Under the pieces are notes generated by a model. The model had not been told where the DNA came from and did not search any database. It worked only from the letters and a program-made list of their open reading frames with translations. A stretch of 64,000 nucleotides of DNA, taken from positions 165,011-229,010 of the forward strand of contig NZ_JACAOR010000013.1 in the NCBI RefSeq assembly GCF_013386115.1, in the 5' to 3' direction. Source of the stretch: Pseudomonas gingeri (GTDB taxonomy: Bacteria > Pseudomonadota > Gammaproteobacteria > Pseudomonadales > Pseudomonadaceae). Below, in pieces: positions 16,172-24,346 of this stretch. The stretch's first letter is position 1, and each line of letters begins with the position of its first letter. The position numbers were made by a program, and so were the translations under genes.

Positions 16172-17502
16172 GCCGCTTCGGTCCGGGCCGCAGCCATCAG
16201 GGCCTCGATCTCGGCAACGGTCTTGGGCACGCCGCCGGTCAGGATTTCACAACCTTGCTTGGTCACCACCACGTCGTCCTCGATGCGCACGCCAATGCCG
16301 CGCCATTTCTTCGCCACGTCCTGGTTGTCCGGGGAAATATAGATCCCCGGCTCCACCGTCAGCGCCATGCCGACCTCCAGCACGCGCCATTCGCCGCCGA
16401 CCTTGTACTCGCCGACATCATGCACATCCATCCCCAGCCAGTGGCCGGCGCGGTGCATGTAGAAGGCCTTGTAGGCCTCGCCGTCGATCAGCTCGTCGAC
16501 ATCGCCGTGCAACAGTCCCAGCGCCACCAGCCCGCTGGTAATCACCCGCACCGTGGCCTCGTGCGCCTGGTTCCAGTGCTTGTTCGGCGCGATCTCGGCG
16601 AACGCCGCTTCCTGGGCAGCCAGCACCAGCTCATAGATCGCCTTCTGTTCGGGCGAGAACTTGCCGCTGACCGGCCAGGTACGGGTGATGTCGCTGGCAT
16701 AGCAGTCGATCTCGCAACCGGCGTCGATCAGCACCAGGTCGCCATCCTTGAGCAATGCGTCATTCTGCTGGTAGTGCAGGATGCAGCTGTTGCGTCCGGC
16801 GGCGACGATGGAGCCGTAGGCCGGCATCTTCGCCCCGCCCTTGCGGAACTCGTAGTCCAGCTCGGCTTCCAGGCTGAACTCGTGCAGGCCGGCACGGCTG
16901 GCCTGCATGGCGCGCACATGGGCGCGGGCGGAAATCGCCGCGGCCTCGCGCATCACCTTCACTTCCGCCGCCGATTTATACAGGCGCATGTCGTGCAGCA
17001 GATGATCCAGGGCAACGAATTCGTTCGGCGGCTGCGCGCCGAGGTGCGCCTTGGAGCGGATCACATTGATCCAGTCCATCAGGTGGCGGTCAAACTCCGG
17101 GTTGCTGCCCATCGCCGAATAGACCCGGTCGCGCCCTTCGATCAGGCCCGGCAGGATGTCGTCGATATCATTGATGGGGAACGCGTCGTCCGCGCCGAAA
17201 TCGCGGATCGCGCCCTCCTGGCCGGCGCGCAGGCCGTCCCAGAGTTCACGCTCGACATTGCGCTCGCGGCAGAACAGCACGTATTCGCCGTGGGCCCGGC
17301 CGGGGATCAGCACGATCACCGCCTGGGGCTCGGGGAAACCGCTGAGGTACTGGAAATCGCTGTCCTGGCGGTAGACATGCTCGACATCGCGATTGCGGAT
17401 CGCCACGGCGGCGGCCGGCAGGATCGCGATGCTGTTGGGTTCCATCTGCGCCATCAACGCCTTGCGGCGCCGGGCGTATTCCGCTTTGGGGATATGAATC
17501 AT
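16168..17502 (-). CDS. pepP: Xaa-Pro aminopeptidase P
   Basis: The protein has 444 residues, with an N-terminal AMP_N domain (to about residue 135) and a C-terminal pita-bread metallopeptidase. Dimetal ligands can be seen in LIDAGCEIDCYASDITRTWP (two Asp), HRAGHWLGMDVHD (His), VEPGIYI (Glu) and RIEDDVVVT (Glu). It removes N-terminal residues ahead of proline. It is upstream of and overlapping ubiH, and 26 bp downstream of ygfB, so it belongs to one minus-strand operon. Confidence 0.95.
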   Translation of the reverse strand: MIHIPKAEYARRRKALMAQMEPNSIAILPAAAVAIRNRDVEHVYRQDSDFQYLSGFPEPQAVIVLIPGRAHGEYVLFCRERNVERELWDGLRAGQEGAIRDFGADDAFPINDIDDILPGLIEGRDRVYSAMGSNPEFDRHLMDWINVIRSKAHLGAQPPNEFVALDHLLHDMRLYKSAAEVKVMREAAAISARAHVRAMQASRAGLHEFSLEAELDYEFRKGGAKMPAYGSIVAAGRNSCILHYQQNDALLKDGDLVLIDAGCEIDCYASDITRTWPVSGKFSPEQKAIYELVLAAQEAAFAEIAPNKHWNQAHEATVRVITSGLVALGLLHGDVDELIDGEAYKAFYMHRAGHWLGMDVHDVGEYKVGGEWRVLEVGMALTVEPGIYISPDNQDVAKKWRGIGVRIEDDVVVTKQGCEILTGGVPKTVAEIEALMAAARTEAA

Positions 17503-17528
17503 GGGCAGATGGAACTCCCTGTCCTGGC

Positions 17529-18083
17529 TCAGTGCAACGAAGGCTTGGCAGCCGGCTCAACCGCTTTGTTGACCTCGGTGAACAGCAGCAGCGGTGCGAC
17601 GCGCAGGTACTCCATGACTTCCATGTAGTCGTTCTCGCCGTCGTCGGACTCTTCCAGCGCGTCCTGGACCTGAGCGATGGCCGCGAGGTCCTGCAGCACC
17701 TCGGTGGCCTCGATGCTCAGGGCGTTGGCGCGGTAGGTCAGGCCGAAACCGGCGAGGAAACCCTGGCACCACTGGCCCAGGGCAATCGCCCGCTCGGTGA
17801 GCGGCGCATCGTCGCTCGGCAACAGCAGGACAACGGTCATGTCGTCGCTGGTAAGCTCGCCCTTGACCATCTCCTGCAAGCCGACCAGGGCGTTGCGCAC
17901 GTTGTCCTGCGGTTCGCCTTCGAGCAGTTCGGCGGCATCCACCAGCCAGCTGTCGGCTTCGAAGCCGGCACCGGCACAACTGCGGCCGAGCAACAGCCCG
18001 TGCAGTTCGGCGGGAGAGACCGGATGACCGCTGGTGCTCAGCAGGGTGGCAAAGGCGTTGTACGGGGAATTCTGAATAGGCAT
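17529..18083 (-). CDS. ygfB: YgfB/YecA-family protein
   Basis: The protein has 184 residues, helical and acidic, of the UPF0149 family. The conserved LHGLLLGRSCAG, CQGFLAGFG and EYLRVAPLLLF segments are visible. It is the first gene of the pepP-ubiH-ubiI operon. In P. aeruginosa the orthologue is reported to affect beta-lactam resistance by damping alpA/ampDh3 expression; whether that applies here is inference. Its start at 18083 faces the TIGR02449-zapA pair across a 164-bp divergent promoter region. Confidence 0.92.
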   Translation of the reverse strand: MPIQNSPYNAFATLLSTSGHPVSPAELHGLLLGRSCAGAGFEADSWLVDAAELLEGEPQDNVRNALVGLQEMVKGELTSDDMTVVLLLPSDDAPLTERAIALGQWCQGFLAGFGLTYRANALSIEATEVLQDLAAIAQVQDALEESDDGENDYMEVMEYLRVAPLLLFTEVNKAVEPAAKPSLH

Positions 18084-18247
18084 GGGCGGCTAGGCGCCGA
18101 ACGGCGCAATGTCTAGAATGAAGGCCTTGTATCCTAGCATTCGGGAACACGCCAAGACCATCAAGGCGGATAACTCGTTTGCCAAGCGCTCCAGCGACGA
18201 CCTGCATGCCGCTCGTCATATTCAGTGGACACCAAAGTAGATAACGA

Positions 18248-18457
18248 ATGGAAGACACCGACCTGCACGCGCTGATGGCCAGACTCGAACTGCTGATTAC
18301 CCGGGTCGAGCAACTTAAAAGCCAAAACGGACTCCTACTAGCTCAGGAAAAAACCTGGCGCGAGGAGCGCGCACACCTTATTGAAAAGAACGAAATCGCC
18401 CGGCGTAAGGTCGAATCGATGATTTCGCGCCTCAAGGCCCTGGAGCAAGACTCATGA
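18248..18457 (+). CDS. TIGR02449-family coiled-coil protein
   Basis: The protein has 69 residues, almost entirely a charged helix with heptad-like leucines (LMARLELLITRVEQL, ISRLKALEQ), so probably a short coiled coil. It belongs to the TIGR02449 family always found directly before zapA in pseudomonads. Its stop overlaps the zapA ATG by 4 bp (18454-18457), indicating translational coupling. A role in division together with ZapA is suggested only by this context. Confidence 0.88.
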   Translation: MEDTDLHALMARLELLITRVEQLKSQNGLLLAQEKTWREERAHLIEKNEIARRKVESMISRLKALEQDS

Positions 18458-18771
18458 GTTCAAGCAATAACGTTACCGTGCAGATCCTCGACAAAGAGTA
18501 CTCGATCATCTGCCCCCAGGAAGAACGCAGCAACCTGGTCAGCGCCGCCCGCTACCTGGACGGCAAGATGCGCGAAATCCGCAGCAGCGGAAAAGTCATC
18601 GGCGCCGATCGCATCGCCGTGATGGCCGCGCTGAACATTACCCATGACCTGCTGCACAAGCAGGAACGCCCTGATGTGCAGGCCAGCGGCTCGACGCGCG
18701 AACAGGTGCGCGACCTGCTGGATCGGGTGGATCTGGTGCTGTCTTCCGACTCGGATACCAGCAAGGGCTGA
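18454..18771 (+). CDS. zapA: Cell-division protein ZapA
   Basis: The protein has 105 residues with the ZapA fold: an N-terminal VQILDKEYSIICPQEE strand region then VSAARYLDGKMREIR and a C-terminal coiled coil. ZapA crosslinks FtsZ filaments at the Z ring. It overlaps the preceding small coiled-coil gene and is followed by the 6S RNA gene, the normal gammaproteobacterial order zapA-ssrS-ygfA. Confidence 0.95.
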   Translation: MSSSNNVTVQILDKEYSIICPQEERSNLVSAARYLDGKMREIRSSGKVIGADRIAVMAALNITHDLLHKQERPDVQASGSTREQVRDLLDRVDLVLSSDSDTSKG

Positions 18772-18801
18772 TTCCCGCGGCCACTTTCAGGTATACTGGC
18801 G

Positions 18802-18978
18802 TCACTCCCTGGAGTACTTGCCAGTTGGTGATGTCCCTGAGCCGATTCGCACTACCCTGGGTGTTACACGTTGGGCCGGTGTGCATGTCCGCTAGACGGA
18901 AAGCCTTAAGGTCTACTGTAACTTCCACCTTGAACTTTCGGGTTCAAGGGCTAAGCCGACAGCGCTACGTCGGGGAGC
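18802..18978 (+). ncRNA. ssrS: 6S RNA
   Basis: 6S RNA binds sigma70-RNA polymerase and represses transcription in stationary phase. The -10 box TATACT is at 18792-18797, just before the predicted 5' end. Hallmarks include the closing pairing of CTCCCTG near the 5' end with CGGGGAG at 18971-18977, and blocks that match remembered Pseudomonas 6S RNA: CCCTGAGCCGATT, GGGCCGGTGTGCATGTCCGC, GACGGAAAGCCTTAAGG and CCTTGAACTTTCGGGTTCAA. It lies between zapA and ygfA as expected. The ends are accurate to a few bases only. Confidence 0.93.
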
Positions 18979-19068
18979 CTGAATTATCGTCCAATGCCGG
19001 CCATCGCGCCGGCGTTGGTCTTTCACGAGCCGCCGTCCTGGCCGCTCGATTGCCGACAGCCTGATCCC

Positions 19069-19674
19069 ATGAGCGAACCTGCGCCGCTTTCCCGCCCGCA
19101 ACTTCGACGACTGCTGCGCAAGGCCCGCCGCGCCCTCACGCCCGGCGAACAGCGCCAGGCCGCGCGCGGCCTGTATCGGCAACTGGCGCAACACCCGCTG
19201 TTTCGCCGCGCCCGCCATGTCTCCCTGTACCTGCCCACCGACGGTGAAATCGATCCGCGCCTGCTGCTGCGTGAAGCCCAGCGCCGCGGCAAGCACACCT
19301 ACCTGCCGGTGCTGAGCGCCTGGCCACGAACGAAGATGGTGTTCCAGCGGATTCGTCCGGGGGAAAAGCTCCACCCCAACCGTTTTCGCATCCTTGAGCC
19401 GCGGATCAATCCGGCCGCGCAGCGCAAGGTCTGGGCACTCGACCTGGTGCTGTTGCCGCTGGTCGGCTTCGATGCGCAGGGGGGACGGCTGGGCATGGGC
19501 GGCGGTTTCTACGACCGCAGCCTGGCCTATCAGTCCCGCCGCCAGAGCTGGCGCAAGCCGCTCCTGCTGGGGCTGGCCCATGAATGTCAGAAGGTCGGGA
19601 GACTGGACCAGGCCAGTTGGGACGTGCCGCTGCAGGGAACGGTCAGCGACCGTGCCTGGTATATCGCGCAATAA
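19069..19674 (+). CDS. ygfA: 5-formyltetrahydrofolate cyclo-ligase
   Basis: The protein has 201 residues from ATG 19069 (MSEPAPLSRPQ). A longer frame opens at 18994 but only adds a non-conserved tail next to the 6S RNA. The family motifs are the basic N-terminal helix LRRLLRKARRAL, YLPTDGEIDPR and the nucleotide loop GRLGMGGGFYDR. The enzyme makes 5,10-methenyl-THF from 5-formyl-THF using ATP. In gammaproteobacteria it is linked to the 6S RNA transcript, and the gap here is about 90 bp. Confidence 0.93.
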   Translation: MSEPAPLSRPQLRRLLRKARRALTPGEQRQAARGLYRQLAQHPLFRRARHVSLYLPTDGEIDPRLLLREAQRRGKHTYLPVLSAWPRTKMVFQRIRPGEKLHPNRFRILEPRINPAAQRKVWALDLVLLPLVGFDAQGGRLGMGGGFYDRSLAYQSRRQSWRKPLLLGLAHECQKVGRLDQASWDVPLQGTVSDRAWYIAQ

Positions 19675-19721
19675 ACGGGGGACGAGGCGTCACCGGGGAT
19701 GGCGACGCCCTTGCGACGGGA

Positions 19722-19880
19722 TCAGCGCTTGAACAGGGTCGATTGCTGGGGCTGATGCTGGACGATTTCAACCGGGATGTCTTTCTTGCCCGACCACAGG
19801 CCCTGTGCGTAACCCGTGGTTACCACACCCAAACCGAACAAAATAACCAAAATCCATAGTAAATCCGGTTTGCGTTTCAT
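19722..19880 (-). CDS. 52-residue single-pass membrane protein, unknown function
   Basis: From ATG 19880 (MKRKPDLLWILV) the product has a positively charged N terminus, one hydrophobic segment (about residues 8-28) and a short polar tail ending QQSTLFKR. A GGGGGG-rich binding site precedes the start. It is convergent with ygfA and divergent from the EVE-domain gene. I know no function; the compact form and good start suggest a real small membrane protein conserved in pseudomonads. Confidence 0.7.
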   Translation of the reverse strand: MKRKPDLLWILVILFGLGVVTTGYAQGLWSGKKDIPVEIVQHQPQQSTLFKR

Positions 19881-20008
19881 CGATTGCCCCCCTAGGCAAA
19901 TCACATACGATGACAGCAGCGGTTTTTCTTTATAGGCCGTGCAGCAGCGTCAAGCTTAAAATCCCGGCATTTTGCGATAACGTGAACCGCTACGCAAACG
20001 CTGACGTC

Positions 20009-20023
20009 AACCGACTGTCGGTT
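20009..20023. promoter_or_regulatory. 15-bp palindrome in the EVE gene leader
   Basis: AACCGAC (20009-20015) and GTCGGTT (20017-20023) are perfect inverted arms around one T, 42 bp before the next ATG. It could be an operator or a small leader hairpin. The preceding ~30 bp (from 19984) strongly resemble the sequence after phlD at 2226-2257. Confidence 0.35.
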
Positions 20024-20065
20024 TGTGCAAGAAATTGCCCGACAAACTGCCCAAGGAGCAAAACC

Positions 20066-20515
20066 ATGGCCTACTGGCTGATGAAATCCGAGCCGGACGA
20101 ACTCTCGATCGAAGGTCTGGCCAAGCTCGGCGAGACCCGCTGGGACGGTGTGCGCAACTATCAGGCGCGCAATTTCCTGCGGGCGATGGCGGTCGGCGAC
20201 CAGTTCTTCTTCTATCACTCCAGTTGCCCGGAACCGGGGATCGCCGGCATCGGCAAGATCGTCGAGGCGGCCTACCCGGACCCGACGGCCCTGGACCCGC
20301 AAAGCCACTATCACGACCCGAAAGCCACCCCCGAGAAAAATCCCTGGAGCGCGCTGCAGGTCGGCCATGTGGAAACCTTCGCCAAGGTGCTCGGCCTCGG
20401 CTACCTGAAGCAGCAGGCGGCGCTCGAGCAGATGCCGCTGGTACAGAAAGGCAGCCGGCTGTCGGTGATGCCGGTCACGCCGCAGCAGTGGGCGGCCGTC
20501 CTGGCCTTGCGCTGA
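20066..20515 (+). CDS. EVE-domain protein (PUA-like modified-base reader fold)
   Basis: The protein has 149 residues from ATG 20066, preceded by AAGGAG at 20053-20058. It is a single EVE domain: the opening YWLMKSEPDELSIE, then WDGVRNYQARNFLR, FFFYHS and GIAGIGKI are the family signature. EVE and YTH domains bind modified bases in RNA or DNA, and stand-alone bacterial EVE proteins are widespread but mostly uncharacterised. It lies between the small membrane protein gene and the yhiI-rbbA operon, with no clear functional link to either. Confidence 0.93.
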   Translation: MAYWLMKSEPDELSIEGLAKLGETRWDGVRNYQARNFLRAMAVGDQFFFYHSSCPEPGIAGIGKIVEAAYPDPTALDPQSHYHDPKATPEKNPWSALQVGHVETFAKVLGLGYLKQQAALEQMPLVQKGSRLSVMPVTPQQWAAVLALR

Positions 20516-20642
20516 AACGAGCGGAACTGCCCGGTCACGACATTCTCCCTGCCAGCGGTCCGCCAATCAGGTTAGGCTTGCCCTTCATTTGACCGGCATC
20601 AAGCCGCCACCGCGCGGAACCGGTCAGACTAGGACGCTACCG

Positions 20643-21623
20643 ATGCAGGATGCAGCAATGTCGATGAATCACCGCCGTTCCCGTCTTTTCGCCGGCTCCC
20701 TGCTGGTCGTGCTGTTGGCCGCCGGCGGCTTCGGCTACTGGAAATCCCTCCATGACCGCCTGCCCGAAGGCCTGAGCATGGGCAACGGCCGCCTCGAGGC
20801 GACCGAAGTACAGATCGCCAGCAAGATCCCCGGCCGACTGGCCGAGGTCCTGGTCAACGAAGGCGACAAGGTCACCAAGGGCCAACTGCTGGCACGCATC
20901 GACACCCGCACCCTCGAAGCCCAGCGGGTCCAGGCCGAGGCCGAAGTGCTGCGGGCCCGGGAAACCTTCGCCGCGGCCCAGGCCAACGTGCAACTGCGCC
21001 AGAGCGAACTGCTGCTGGCCGGCCAGGAACTCAAGCGCTTTCGCGAACTGTCCCAGCGCGGTTTCGCCAGCGGCCAGTTGCTCGACCAGCAGCAGGCCCG
21101 CTACGACACCAGCAACTCCGCCGTCCTGGCCGCCAAGGCCCAGGTCGCGGCACTGAGCGCTTCCATCGGCGCCGCCCAGGCCCAGGTTGCCCAGCTGACC
21201 AGCGAAATCGACGACAGCAGCCTGCTCGCCCCCATCGACGGCATCATCCAGCTGCGCCTGGCCGAACCGGGCGAAGTCCTCGGGGCGGGCGGTCGCGTAC
21301 TGCTGCTGATCGACCCGGGCGACCAGTACATGAACCTCTACCTGCCCGCGTCCGTCGTCGGCCGCCTGACCCCGGGTGACGAGGCGCGTGTAGTGCTCGA
21401 CGCCCTGCCCGAACAACCCCTGCCGGCGAAAATCGCCTTCGTCGCCGCCAAGTCGCAGTTCACCCCCAAGGAAGTGGAAACCCGCGACGAGCGCCAGAAA
21501 CTGGTGTTCCGGGTCAAGCTGCGCCTGACCGATCCCGCCTCCGTGCCCCAGGCCAAACCCGGCATGCCCGGCGCCGGCTACGTGCGCACGGCGCCCACGG
21601 ACTGGCCGGCCAACCTGCAATGA
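20643..21623 (+). CDS. yhiI: HlyD-family membrane-fusion protein (YhiI type)
   Basis: This is a periplasmic adaptor subunit. It has an N-terminal membrane anchor (RLFAGSLLVVLLAAGGFGYW), a lipoyl-like half (SKIPGRLAEVLVNEGDKVTKGQ), a long alpha-hairpin with Ala/Gln-rich heptads (about residues 90-190) and the second lipoyl half and beta-barrel. The ATG at 20643 (AGGA 8 nt upstream) gives 326 residues; an ATG at 20658 is equally possible. The stop overlaps rbbA by 4 bp. With the two following genes it forms a tripartite ABC export system, as yhiI-rbbA-yhhJ does in E. coli. Confidence 0.9.
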   Translation: MQDAAMSMNHRRSRLFAGSLLVVLLAAGGFGYWKSLHDRLPEGLSMGNGRLEATEVQIASKIPGRLAEVLVNEGDKVTKGQLLARIDTRTLEAQRVQAEAEVLRARETFAAAQANVQLRQSELLLAGQELKRFRELSQRGFASGQLLDQQQARYDTSNSAVLAAKAQVAALSASIGAAQAQVAQLTSEIDDSSLLAPIDGIIQLRLAEPGEVLGAGGRVLLLIDPGDQYMNLYLPASVVGRLTPGDEARVVLDALPEQPLPAKIAFVAAKSQFTPKEVETRDERQKLVFRVKLRLTDPASVPQAKPGMPGAGYVRTAPTDWPANLQ

Positions 21624-24346
21624 GCGGCCTGGCGCTGCAAGCCAGCGGCATCGGCCATCGCTACGGCAGGCAGGCGGCGCTGCTGGATATCGGTTTCAGC
21701 CTGCCGGCCGGCACCCGCTGCGGGCTGATCGGCCCGGATGGCGCGGGTAAATCGAGCCTGCTCGGGCTGATCGCCGGGGTCAAGAAACTCCAGCAGGGCC
21801 GGCTCGAAGTGCTCGGTGGCGCCATCGACGACCGGCGTCACCGCAACAGCCTCTATCCGCGTATCGCCTTCATGCCCCAGGGCCTGGGTGGCAACCTCTA
21901 CCCGGAACTGTCCATCAGCGAAAACATCCGCTTCTTCGGCACGCTGTTCGGTCTGTCGAAAGCCGACTGCGACCAGCGCATGCACAACCTGCTGCGCGCC
22001 ACCGACCTCGAACGCTTCGCCGAGCGACCGGCGGGCAAACTCTCCGGCGGCATGAAGCAGAAGCTCGGCCTGTGCTGCGCACTGATCCACGAACCGGACC
22101 TGCTGATCCTCGACGAACCGACCACCGGCGTCGACCCGTTGTCACGTCGACGCTTCTGGGAGCTGGTGGACGAGGTCCGCCGCCAGCGCCCGCAACTGAC
22201 GCTGCTGGTGGCGACCGCCTACATGGAGGAGGCCGAGCAGTTCGAACACTGCCTGATGCTCGATCGCGGCAAGCTGATCGCCGCAGGGCCGAGCCGGACC
22301 CTGGCCGGCAGCACCGCCAGCGGCAAGCTCGACGATGCCTTCACCCACTTCCAGGGCGACAGCAGCCGCGACAACCGGCCCCTGGTCATCGCCCCCCGGG
22401 ACAACAGCCAGGTCGATATCGCCATCGAGGCCCACGACCTGACCCTGCGCTTCGGCGACTTCACCGCGGTGAACAAGGTCAGCTTTGCCATCGGCCGGGG
22501 CGAGATTTTCGGCTTCCTCGGCTCCAACGGCTGCGGCAAGACCACCACCATGAAGGTCCTGACCGGCCTGATGCCGGCCAGCGAAGGCAGCGCCCGGCTG
22601 CTCGGCAAAGCCGTGGATGCCCGGGACCTGGCGACCCGCAAGCGCGTCGGCTTCATGTCCCAGAGCTTCTCGCTGTATGGCGAGCTGAGCAGCCGGCAGA
22701 ACCTCGAACTGCATGCCCGCCTGTTCGACCTGCCCAAGGCCGACAGCACCGCGCGCATCCAGGAACTGATCCAGCGCTTCGACCTCGGCGAGATCGCCGA
22801 CCAGCCCTCCGCCACCCTGCCCCTGGGTCTGCGGCAACGCCTGTCCCTGGCGGTGGCGGTGCTGCATCGCCCGGAAGTGCTGATCCTCGACGAGCCGACC
22901 TCGGGCGTCGATCCGGCGGCACGGGACGACTTCTGGCGGCTGCTGGTCGAGTTGTCCCGGGAACAGGGGGTGACGATCTTCCTCTCGACCCATTTCATGA
23001 ACGAAGCCCGGCGCTGCGACCGCATCTCGCTGATGCACGCGGGGCGAGTCCTGGCCTGCGATACCCCGGACGCCCTGCAACGACAGTTCCAGGGCGAGAC
23101 CCTGGAAGCGGCATTCGTCCGCTGCCTGGAACAGGCACAGGACAGCGCCACGCCTGAAGCGCCGGCCCCCACGACAGAAACGCCGGCAGCCCCGGCTGCC
23201 GCGTCATCGAACGGCAGCGGCTTCAGCCTTGCGCGCCTGCTGGCGGTCGCCAGCCGCGAGGGCAAGGAACTGCTGCGGGACAAGGTGCGCCTGGCCTTTG
23301 CCCTGCTCGGCGCGCTGTTCATGATGGTGATCTTCGGCTACGGGATTTCCCTGGACGTGGAAAAACTCGCCTTTGCCGTCTACGACCAGGACCAGACCCC
23401 GCAAAGCCGGGCCTACCTCGAAGCCTTTCGCAGTTCCCGCTACTTCGCCGAACAGACGCCGATCCGCGATGCCGCGCAATTGCACACACGCCTGCAACGC
23501 TCGGAGATCAAGCTGGCCCTGGAGATCCCGCCGGGCTTCGGCCGCGACCTGTACGCCGGGCGCCAGCCGACGGTCGCCGCCTGGCTGGACGGCGGCATGC
23601 CGTTTCGTGCCGAGACCAGTCGCAACTATGTCGAGGCGGTGCACCAGGCCAATCTCGAACAGGGGGCCGCCCAAGGCAGCCCGGCCCTGGACAACCGACC
23701 GGCCGCCCGCCTGGAAACCCGCTTTCGCTACAACCAGGACGTGGTCAGCGTGAACGCCATCGGCCCCGGCGTCATGGCGCTGATCCTGGCCTTCATCCCG
23801 GCCATGCTCACCGCCTTGGGCATTGTCCGCGAGAAGGAACTGGGCTCGATCACCAACTTCTACGCCACGCCGCTGACCCGCCTGGAATTCCTGCTCGGCA
23901 AGCAGGCGCCGTACCTGGCGGTGAGCCTGGTCAACCTGGGCCTGCTGGTGGCGATGAATCGCTGGCTGTTCGGCGTGCCGTTCAAGGGCAGCGGCCTGGC
24001 CCTGGCGTTCGGCGGCCTGCTCTATGTGCTGGCGACCACCAGCATGGGCCTGCTGATCTCGGCGTTTACCCGCACCCAGATCGCCGCGATCCTCGGCACC
24101 ATGATCATCACCAGCCTGCCGACCATCCAGTTTTCCGGGCTGATCGTGCCACGCTCGTCCCTGGAGGGCGCCGCGGCGCTGATGGGCATGCTCTTTCCCG
24201 CCGGGCACTTCCTCGATATCGCCGTCGGCACCTTCACCAAGGCCCTGGACCTGCGCCAGCTCTGGCCGCAGTGCCTGGCCTTGGCCGGGTTCTTCGTGGC
24301 CTTCACCGGCCTGAGCCTGGTCATGCTCAAGAAACAGGAGGCGTGA
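21620..24346 (+). CDS. rbbA: RbbA-type protein: two ABC ATPase domains fused to an ABC-2 permease
   Basis: The protein has 908 residues. The first ABC domain has Walker A GPDGAGKSS, signature LSGGMKQK and Walker B LLILDEPTTGVDP. The second has Walker A GSNGCGKTT and Walker B VLILDEPTSGVDP, but its signature reads LPLGLRQR instead of LSGG. A Pro/Ala linker (about 510-535) leads to an ABC-2 permease with about six membrane spans. E. coli RbbA is a ribosome-associated ATPase; the fused permease and HlyD partner also suggest export. It overlaps both neighbours by a few bases. Confidence 0.92.
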   Translation: MSGLALQASGIGHRYGRQAALLDIGFSLPAGTRCGLIGPDGAGKSSLLGLIAGVKKLQQGRLEVLGGAIDDRRHRNSLYPRIAFMPQGLGGNLYPELSISENIRFFGTLFGLSKADCDQRMHNLLRATDLERFAERPAGKLSGGMKQKLGLCCALIHEPDLLILDEPTTGVDPLSRRRFWELVDEVRRQRPQLTLLVATAYMEEAEQFEHCLMLDRGKLIAAGPSRTLAGSTASGKLDDAFTHFQGDSSRDNRPLVIAPRDNSQVDIAIEAHDLTLRFGDFTAVNKVSFAIGRGEIFGFLGSNGCGKTTTMKVLTGLMPASEGSARLLGKAVDARDLATRKRVGFMSQSFSLYGELSSRQNLELHARLFDLPKADSTARIQELIQRFDLGEIADQPSATLPLGLRQRLSLAVAVLHRPEVLILDEPTSGVDPAARDDFWRLLVELSREQGVTIFLSTHFMNEARRCDRISLMHAGRVLACDTPDALQRQFQGETLEAAFVRCLEQAQDSATPEAPAPTTETPAAPAAASSNGSGFSLARLLAVASREGKELLRDKVRLAFALLGALFMMVIFGYGISLDVEKLAFAVYDQDQTPQSRAYLEAFRSSRYFAEQTPIRDAAQLHTRLQRSEIKLALEIPPGFGRDLYAGRQPTVAAWLDGGMPFRAETSRNYVEAVHQANLEQGAAQGSPALDNRPAARLETRFRYNQDVVSVNAIGPGVMALILAFIPAMLTALGIVREKELGSITNFYATPLTRLEFLLGKQAPYLAVSLVNLGLLVAMNRWLFGVPFKGSGLALAFGGLLYVLATTSMGLLISAFTRTQIAAILGTMIITSLPTIQFSGLIVPRSSLEGAAALMGMLFPAGHFLDIAVGTFTKALDLRQLWPQCLALAGFFVAFTGLSLVMLKKQEA

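Noticed and set aside
18994..19068. Upstream start for the formyltetrahydrofolate cyclo-ligase
   Set aside because: The extra 25 residues are not family-like and start within a few bases of the 6S RNA end; ATG 19069 gives the usual length.
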